A stretch of 64,000 nt of DNA, taken from assembly GCA_950295325.1 (NCBI GenBank), contig OX485806.1, positions 36,022,001-36,086,000 of the forward strand. Reading direction: 5' to 3'. The position numbers and the translations under genes were made by a program. Shown here one piece after another: positions 57,224-64,000 of the stretch. The notes beneath the pieces are model-generated. The model saw nothing but the letters and a program-made list of their open reading frames with translations, had not been told where the DNA came from and did not search any database. The DNA is from Polytrichum commune. Lineage: Eukaryota > Streptophyta > Polytrichopsida > Polytrichales > Polytrichaceae. Position 1 is the stretch's first letter; each line of letters opens with the position of its first letter.

Positions 57224-57816
57224 TCCCCCCTCCCCACCTGACTTTAGCTAAGCCTAAAACTTGGTTCTAAAAACCCTGCCTTCATACCATTGACACTATC
57301 TAGTGCCGAGCCTAGTTGGCAAATGATGTGGCATGGCTTAATAGAGGAGGTTTTAAGCCTCAAGTACCGACCCTCCCATTCGTACCTAGACATGAGGCAA
57401 GAATGTAGGACCTTTAAGAGTGTCGCCTCCCGTCGCCCTTTTTATTTATTTATTTATTTATTTTTGGATAGAAGGTCAACCTGGCTAACGCCAAAGCCTC
57501 CCGCCCTTGTGATTGGTTGCTTTTTAGTCTTAGCTATGAGGGTACGAGGAGCTACATTAACAAAAACTGATGGTAAGATAGATAAGTGGTAAGGCATTTT
57601 GAGCATGGGACAAAAACTATCCAACATTCATTGCGTGGTAGATAAACAATGAACATGTGTGAAAGTTGCTTAATTAAAACCTACTCAAGAATCTCCAGAG
57701 CAAGTTCTTGTGGGTGCATTGGGATAGCCGGATGCCTCCAATATAACCAAAGGAGCTTTACCCGGTTTTTAGGAAAAACTTTGGTTCTTAGCTAAAGTCA
57801 TGTGGGGATGGGGGCA
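57224..57816. mobile_element. TTA-flanked TIR element (TGCCCCC family), copy 2
   Basis: Ends are TCCCCCCTCCCCACCTGACT and, reverse-complemented, TGCCCCCATCCCCACATGAC; TTA flanks at 57221-57223 and 57817-57819. It is closely similar to copy 1 across its length, with an extra (ATTT)n tract and neighbouring sequence (about 57430-57510), and it lacks the Harbinger MITE found in copy 1. Confidence 0.85.
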
Positions 57817-59873
57817 TTATATATGTTGTCTCAACTTTAATTGGCACTTGAAGCCCAAAATGCGTGGAATTGTCACATGGGGGGTTTGAATGCTGACTCA
57901 TCACACGTGGGCCTTGAAAACTTTCGCCCCAAGTTTGTTCCGCTCAGACTCCAATTATCTCTCCCACCGTCTTCTACTAAATGTAAGGTACTCTAAACAA
58001 ATATATCTTGTTCGTGGCGCACTTTATCACAAAGAACCTTGACCTCCATTACTTAAGGTGAGAAAGGAATAAAAACGTCCAAGGATTGTTTTTTTTGGTT
58101 ATATAAGGAAAAGAATAAGGATCGTTTGTGTTTTTTACGATTGACCTTGGGAGGGGGGGGGGGGGGTTGAATGGCTATGTGAGCCAAATTTTTGGTCATT
58201 TAGTTTAACTATAAGCAAATAGTTGGTAATTGGATGGAGTTCATCCAGTCAGATGAAAAGAGTTGAACTATAGGCTAGGAAGTAGTTATAACCATAGGTA
58301 TGGGCTTAGGTGCCCTTAGGTAGTTATTGTAACTATCGTCTTCTTCCCCGCCAAGCTAAGAGGGTTGGCAAGGAGGAGGAAACCACACATTCCTTCGATT
58401 AATTTTTAGCGCATAGTTGAACTTATGAGCTTGTCTCCCTCAGCACAAGAGTCGTGTGAGGTTTTAATTGTTAAACTATCTTCAGGGTAAATATAGTGAT
58501 CACCTCAGTGATTGCGGGACACTGGATTCTACTGAAGTTTATTGTTAATTTTGATTTTGATTATATCAAACGACTGAAGTGAGTCTAACTATTTTATGGT
58601 TTCGGAGAAGTCATGAGAATTGTGAACTATTGTCCATTGTTGAAGTCGCCACCAATTGAGTGAGAGATTGAGAACATCGTTGATCAAGACAGAGTGTGCG
58701 TCTGTAGCGATTGAGTGAGTAAGAGATGACAACCTATTGTCAGTATTACATTGCGATCGATAGAGTGTGTGATTGCGATAGAAAGCGAGCAAGACAAAGC
58801 TGTGAAGAGTGAGCGCCCGAGAGTTAATGAGAGTGTAACCAATGTGAGTAGAGAATCAAAGCAAGTGTGAGGAGGAGATGGAAGTTTCTGGAGTTGTAAG
58901 AAGAAGTACAATGTGGGAGATTAACAAATGAATGTAAGAGTGAAGACTATCGTCGCATAAGATCGAGCATTGAATAACCAGAGCCTAAGTGCAAGCTCTT
59001 AAATATTGTTGAGTGAACTGAAATTGTGACCTGAGAGGAAGAAGATTGTGGCAGAAGAGAACTATCATTTGCGTGAGGAATTATCTTCTGTGTAAGAGAT
59101 AGATATTGAGCGAGAACCGCATTAAGGGTGACGAGTCAAGTCGCACTATGAGTATAGGGTGTTGACCCAAAACAGAGATTGAGGGGGTAGAACTATCATC
59201 GAGAGAGATCATTATTATACAAAGAGCATGGTTGAACGATAGTTGGAATAACCCTGTAAGAGGGCGAACTGAGAGCAACCTGAGAGTCGTGAGAAATGAT
59301 AAGACATGTGATAGGCAGTGTTAGGAAGATGAATGGCCAAGTGTCAGCCTGTGAGTAAAACTATGGACTATTGTTAGCCTATTTCGGATAGAGTGAGGAA
59401 GTCTAAGGGTCCAGGGTAACACACAAGACAATAGTTGATCGGGTTAGCTTGCACCTTCTACTCAAAGATCTCGTCTCTAGACTAGATATTCATATAAAAC
59501 TCTTCATAACTCTAGGATAACTTATGCCTAAATTTCATTGATAATCCAAAGTTTATCCTAACTCAATTACACTTAATCAACTATAATGTGACAAATGCCT
59601 TAATAGACACTAGTAAAGCCTTCCTTGAGAGTCTGTACCCTGGGTTTTGTTTGTTCAGCCATAGCAAAAAACTAACTACAGGCTAGTTGTGGTAGGTGGA
59701 CATATCAATACTTAATGTATAAGGGTGTTGTTTGGTTTGTTCTTCATGTTCGCCAACTAATCATACTATGAATCGGACCTACCTTGATTTGGTTACCAAA
59801 AGTGCATGTTTTTTAATTCCTCAATTGAATGCACAAGTCCTCCCACTCGTGTTCAAAATTCAATGTGCAATAG
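57817..59873. other. No recognisable gene; GAGTGAG-rich stretch
   Basis: 58590-59390 is unusually rich in GAG(A/T)G, GAGTGAG and AGAG on the plus strand, with irregular repeats such as GAGAGTG, GTAAGAG and TGAGAG, and no protein-like frame. Confidence 0.45.
58153..58168. repeat. Poly-G run
   Basis: A run of G bases following GGGA, near the start of a gene-free region. Confidence 0.85.
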
Positions 59874-59876
59874 TTA

Positions 59877-59972
59877 GAGCAAGCCTTCCTGCACCTGCAT
59901 TTGCATCCGGGAACGGAAAGTGGGCTCCATCCAGGATGCAGAAGCAGATGCAGGTAAGTCGGCCAGTCACGC
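59877..59972. mobile_element. Small fold-back MITE (GCAAGCCC family), copy
   Basis: Preceded by TTA (59874-59876), then GAGCAAGCC, CTGCACCTGCATTTGCATCC, a GGAACGGAAAGTGGGCTCCA spacer and GGATGCAGAAGCAGATGCAG. It is nearly identical to the inverse of 52188-52282. Confidence 0.78.
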
Positions 59973-60009
59973 TGAATTTTGCCTGCGTGGCTTCTGGTAC
60001 AAGGGTAGT

Positions 60010-60494
60010 TTAGGGTAAAGTAAATATTTATCTTGCTACTTATTACAAAGTATCTGATTTTCTCGAAGAACTTATTTACGAATTAAGTGATTTTCGAATT
60101 AACATATTTTCTCAAATTAATTAATTTACGAATTAACTGATTTTTGAATTAATTGATTTTCTTGAATTAACTTATTATTGAATTTATTATCATTAGTATT
60201 ATTAGTATTATTAGTATTATCATATACTAATATACTAATATGATAATATGATATTGGTATTATTGGTATATTGAATGTTGATTAGCACCTATTAATATGA
60301 AACTTATTTATAACATATTTATAATGTAGAGGTTCCTAACATAGTCTAATCACACTTAGCGATAAATAGATAATCAGAAATAGTTATTATGTACATATAA
60401 CTTGTCTAGTAATTGAAAAATTGGAATTTGCTATATAATCCATTTCATCTACAAATTTATAAGTATAAGCCTAAGTATTTGTAATACAAGCATT
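60010..60494. other. AT-rich simple-sequence region
   Basis: Repeated GAATTAACTGATTTT-like units (60070-60180), then (ATTAGT)n and CTAATATACTAATATGATAA (60190-60260). No gene. Confidence 0.7.
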
Positions 60495-60705
60495 GATCGT
60501 TACTGTCACCAATTCTATTTGTTTTGCGCCATAGTCAATACTAATTGTAAACAACCCATGTGGTGTCACTAACACGAAACGTCAAACTAACAGTTATATG
60601 CATTATACATTCATAATGTTGCAATTACTATCATTTTTTAAGTGATTTTCGATCCAAACGTCAATCATTCATGACAATATTTCATTACTTAAACACATAT
60701 CACTC
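60495..60705. repeat. Dispersed repeat, paired with 3935-4220
   Basis: The same blocks in the same order (ACTGTCACCAATTCTA, ACTAATTGTAAAC, TGTTGCAATTACTATCATTT, AAGTGATTTTCGATCCAAA). Confidence 0.6.
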
Positions 60706-60859
60706 GACTATAGGTGTATAGATTATTACGATAACATGTTCACATGCATATAGGCTAAGATTAATATTTATTGTAAAAAAATGAGAGTTATGCGATTCTA
60801 AACACAAATAATTGCATAGGTTTCTAACATAGTCTAATCACCCTAAACACACCTAAAAG

Positions 60860-62158
60860 TCATAAATTCTCCCTCAAATTCCATAAATGTTCTATGAGGT
60901 CGTTCTTTAATTGAAAATGTTGATCTGTGTTTTGAATTTCAACTTCTTCTTGGGGATACTCTTCAAAGTTAAAAATTTGATGTGTATTTTCAACACGCAC
61001 AGATTCTAAAATAGCTGATAGATTATGATCTCTTTCATCCTCGATGATCATATTATGCATGATGCAACATACAATTACCACATTCTCAATATCACACAGA
61101 CCCCACAAACGACTTGCTTGTTGTAGAATTGACCATCTCGCTTTGAGCACCCCAAAACACCTCTCCACATCTTTTTTGGCTGCTTCATGTTTGTTGGCAA
61201 AGTGTTTTCTTTTCTCACCTTATGGATCTTCTATAGATTGCACAAATATTGACCACTTTGGATATATGCCATCTCCTAGTAAATAATATTTGGAATACCG
61301 TCAAGAGTTTACATCAAAGGATATATCGTCATACTCCCCATATAGAAAATTTCTTACCAAATGACTTCTTTGTAGAACATTGATGTTGTTGTTGGATCCT
61401 GCGGTTCCACTAAACGCATGTCAAATCCAAAGAGATTGGTCTGCTATTGCTTCCAAAATAATAGACATGTTGCCATCTTTGTCTAAATATTATCCATTCC
61501 ATGCTATTGGACAATTCTTCTATTGGTAATGCATGCAATCTATTGAGCCAAACATACCTCGCCAACCTCTTGCTTTGTTCATTGACATTTGTTTTTCTAA
61601 ATCTTCTCGTGTGGGTTGTCATAAGTATTGTTTTTCAAAAATAATACGAATAGCCCTTACAAATCGCTTCATACTCTCTATGACTATATTTTTTGTTGCT
61701 CTTGTGTATTCATCTGTTGCATCAAAGGGCACACCATATCTTATCATACGAATAGCAGTTACGCATATTTGGATATTTGACAAGCCAAGTGTATCAGTTG
61801 CATCAACTTTTTGTACAAAATAAGAATCGAACGCACATATTGCCTCGACCACTTTTAAAAATGATCGTTTTGATATTATAAACCGAATGTGGAATTGGAC
61901 ATCATTGTACACAAGATTGTCGCAAAAATAATATTTAATTATGATCTTATGATACACTAATCTGCCTCACTTGCAATATGCTAATCGACTAGACACAGGA
62001 CCTCCCCGTTTTTTAGACAACGGTTGCACGTCAATCAAATCTTCCAACAAACTATAAGCCATTGACAATTCATGATCATCAACACCATCTTCTAAAATTC
62101 TTGTGAATCGTTCTCTTGCTTGTCTATGAAATACATCCATTTTCAAAAACTTGAACAT
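60860..62158 (-). pseudogene. PIF/Harbinger transposase (plant type), decayed
   Basis: The minus-strand frames follow the plant Harbinger transposase in order. The N-terminus is 62158-61967; a TGA then leads in frame into SFLKVVEAICAFDSYFVQKV, DATDTLGLS and YGVPFDATDEYTRA (61957-61619). After a frame change comes GSIDCMH (first Asp) with NMSIILEAIADQSLWI, then GSNNNINVLQRS, in which the expected second catalytic Asp has become Asn. MERCFGVLKARWSILQ (conserved Glu) and MHNMIIEDERD close the protein (61168-60860). There are several stops. It is paired with a divergent Myb-like ORF starting about 62.4 kb, the usual two-gene layout of PIF/Harbinger elements. Confidence 0.85.
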
Positions 62159-62385
62159 ACAAACTTACACACAATTAACAAAAACATGTTTCATTATCAA
62201 TTATACATTGCAATAATTTTATAATTTTAAATTTGTAAAAATTGGTTTTTATTTTTGAATGAAATATATTTATATAATGAGAAATAAAATAAAAAATTGT
62301 GTTTTTATTTTATAATACACTAAAGTACAAATATACATTTTGACTTTTTGTCCAAATTTTGTATAAATAGTGGATACGAGGAATT
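62159..62385. promoter_or_regulatory. Divergent promoter region of the Harbinger pair
   Basis: About 230 bp, AT-rich, between the start of the minus-strand transposase and the plus-strand Myb-like ORF. Its position implies a bidirectional promoter. No specific motif is claimed. Confidence 0.4.
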
Positions 62386-62572
62386 ATGAAACCCCTTGTC
62401 GCAAAATATCATTCCCAAATACATAAAATGGAAAGTGTACCTAATTCTAGTGGAAATGTTGGCAAATTGTTTCGATCCAGAAATTTTGACCCAGAATGTG
62501 AGGATATTCAATTATGTAGGAGTCATGTGTATATTTCGCAATATCCTATACAAGGCATCAACCAAACCTCGG

Positions 62573-63398
62573 CAGGGTTGTCTATTGTGTCGTGACGGAG
62601 GCTAATCTCGGCATAATGTCGTGCCGTCACGACACGTATCCGTCACGACACGTATCCGTCACGACATTATGCCGGATGCTGTCTTTATCCTGACGGACTT
62701 GAATTTTACCGAATTTTGTGTGTAATTACATTACCCCATTTCGGACACGTAGGATGTAAGATGTCCACGTGTGATGACATGTCAGCAAAGTAGAGGTAAA
62801 GTCGGAAAAAAATTACTAGCGCCCTGTCCGCCCCGTTCCTCCCCCGTCTGCTCCGTTCCCCCCCCCCCCCATCCACAAAAAAAAAAAAAAAAAAACCCGT
62901 TCCCTCCCCCGTCCGGGAAAAAAAAAAACTTGTTCCCGACCCGTCCGCTCCGTTCCCGACCCCGTCTGCCCCGTTCCCGTTCCCACCCCTGTTCCCGTTC
63001 CCACCCCTGTTCCCGACCCCGTCCGCTCCGTTCCCCCCCCCCCGTCCGCCCCCGTTCCCAACCCCCGTCCGCCCCCGTTCCCACCCCCGTCCGCCCCACC
63101 CTCGTCCCCCGTCCGCCCCACACCCTCCTTAGTCATATTTTACTACTTTGATTTTAACAGAATGATAAACATAATGGAAAAATGGTTTACCTGGCGCTAG
63201 GCATATCCACGTCCACGTCGGCCTTTTCTACCACATAGGACGCCACCTTGGCAAGAAGGTAAGTATTTTACCCACCCTACTAGCTTCCCCCTAGGTTGGC
63301 CCTACGTGGACCCTATTGTGTCGTGACGGAGGGGTCCGTCACGACACGACACGTCATGACGGCACGACATCGTCATAACGGCGGGATAGACAACCCTG
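62573..63398. mobile_element. Non-autonomous hAT element, 826 bp
   Basis: A perfect 13-bp terminal inverted repeat, CAGGGTTGTCTAT, and an 8-bp duplication AACCTCGG (62565-62572 and 63399-63406), both hAT hallmarks. Each subterminal region is packed with GTCGTGACGG / CCGTCACGAC motifs. A 15-bp perfect palindrome arm pair (CGGCATAATGTCGTG) lies at 62609-62674. The centre is a C-rich CCCGTTCCC / GTCCGCCCC minisatellite (about 62820-63125), with poly-C and poly-A runs. There is no transposase. It sits inside the Harbinger Myb-like ORF. Confidence 0.92.
62820..63125. repeat. C-rich minisatellite within the hAT element
   Basis: Irregular tandem copies of units such as CCCGTCCGCCCC, GTTCCCACCCCT and GTTCCCGACCCCGT on the plus strand, interrupted by poly-A runs at about 62877-62895 and 62918-62927. 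Open frames read through it on both strands are Pro/Arg or Gly/Arg low-complexity artefacts. Confidence 0.85.
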
Positions 63399-64000
63399 AA
63401 CCTCGGCCACATTTTTGCAAAAGGTGGCCGATCATTTTAATTCAATGGATGTCAATAACTGCAAGAGAACTCCAAAGTCCTTGGAGTCTAGGTGGGGACT
63501 AATACAAAGAGAGTGCAGTTTATATAATGGATATTATCTGAATGTAAAAACACTAAACGAATCAGGCACTACGGAGGAAGACATACAACAAAAGGCGCAA
63601 GTGATGTACAAATAATCACAAAAGATGATTTTTGATAAAGCTAAAAATCCTAAGGATAAGCAACCATTTAGATTTATGCATTGTTGGTTGTATTTGAAGG
63701 ACTATCCACAGTGGTTTTACAGAGATCCAGTAAGAGGGGTACAAAACACTCTCAATAAGCACAGAGCTGTTGATATAGATTTGATTGTGGGTGAAGGTCA
63801 AGCAGGGCAAGGCTCGGGTGGAAGTCCAACTGGCAAATTACAATGACCGGAAGGACAAAAAAATGCAAAAACAACAAGGCTCAACCAAGATCTACATATG
63901 GCTGCATTGAAAAGTGCACCAGAGGGATTCAAATTTATGAGTGAGTCGTCTGCGGAGAAATCCAGAGTACTAAAGGATGCTAATGATGATGCATTGTTCA

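Larger units (their letters stand above)
62386..64000 (+). pseudogene. Harbinger Myb/SANT-like ORF2, broken and running off the window
   Basis: It starts at ATG 62386, or more likely 62428 (MESVPNSSG). Blocks typical of the plant Harbinger-associated trihelix/Myb-like protein are ISQYPIQGINQT, VADHFNSMD, KRTPKSLESRWGLIQREC, SGTTEEDIQQKA, FRFMHCWLYLKDYPQW and, near the window end, AKTTRLN and ALKSAPEGFKFM. A hAT element (62573-63398) splits it; removing the element and one copy of its duplication restores a continuous frame across INQTSATFLQ. Two in-frame stops follow, at 63613-63615 (TAA) and 63844-63846 (TGA before CCGGAAGG, as expected from C-to-T change of an Arg codon). The product normally helps the transposase reach element ends. 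The coding remnant continues past 64000. Confidence 0.8.

Noticed and set aside
62782-63151. Pro/Arg- and Gly/Arg-rich ORFs on both strands
   Set aside because: They are translations of the C-rich minisatellite inside the hAT element.
1-64000. CRISPR arrays, bacterial operons or LTR retrotransposons
   Set aside because: No regularly spaced short repeats, no prokaryotic gene organisation, and no paired LTRs with gag-pol motifs were seen.

Overview
This is a land-plant nuclear window: spliced plant-type introns, a plant-specific Armadillo-repeat-only (ARO) gene, plant-type telomere repeats (CCCTAAA) and plant PIF/Harbinger, CACTA, hAT, pogo-like and LINE elements. It is AT-rich and dominated by decayed mobile DNA. 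Long introns, old LINEs and arrays of local duplications would suit a lycophyte, fern, bryophyte or gymnosperm better than a compact angiosperm genome, but the species cannot be fixed from the sequence alone.

Only one gene is convincingly intact. The ARO-family gene (coding exons 34646-35422, 36625-37305, 40154-40630, + strand) encodes about 644 residues, with all introns in phase 0. Its locus holds four unrelated tandem arrays: about 3 x 360 bp upstream, 2 x 61 bp in intron 1, about 3.4 x 245 bp in intron 2, and about 4 x 265 bp starting one base after the stop codon. A second possible gene, an uncharacterised serine-rich 211-residue ORF (15205-15840, +), lies behind a set of imperfect repeats.

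Layout: 0-9.9 kb is repeats and MITEs, including a transposon-like element with an internal telomere-repeat array and a 2.6 kb element with long inverted repeats. 10.0-13.8 kb is a decayed minus-strand LINE carrying a 162-bp fold-back. 14.2-16.0 kb is the possible 211-residue gene. 16.1-19.0 kb is a minus-strand pogo/Tigger-like transposase broken by a 1.0-kb CACTA element. 20-27 kb holds dispersed repeats, GC-rich islands and a 5'-truncated LINE with an 11-bp target duplication and a tRNA-like stretch. 27.27-28.95 kb is a PIF/Harbinger element (TTA duplications, terminal inverted repeats, broken transposase). 29-33 kb is repeats. 33-41.7 kb is the ARO locus. 42-49 kb is repeats plus a plus-strand LINE into which a second copy of the telomere-repeat element has inserted. 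49.6-50.55 kb is a deleted pogo-like element. 50.58-51.68 and 57.22-57.82 kb are two copies of one TTA-flanked element; the first holds a 600-bp Harbinger MITE and the second shows the empty site. 60.9-64.0 kb is an autonomous-type PIF/Harbinger element with divergent transposase and Myb-like ORFs, both dead, the latter split by a hAT element with an 8-bp duplication.

The window is most useful as a record of nested insertions (pogo then CACTA; LINE then telomere-repeat element; TTA element then Harbinger MITE; Harbinger ORF2 then hAT), several proven by target duplications, restored reading frames or an empty site, and as a case of repeated local tandem amplification inside one conserved gene.
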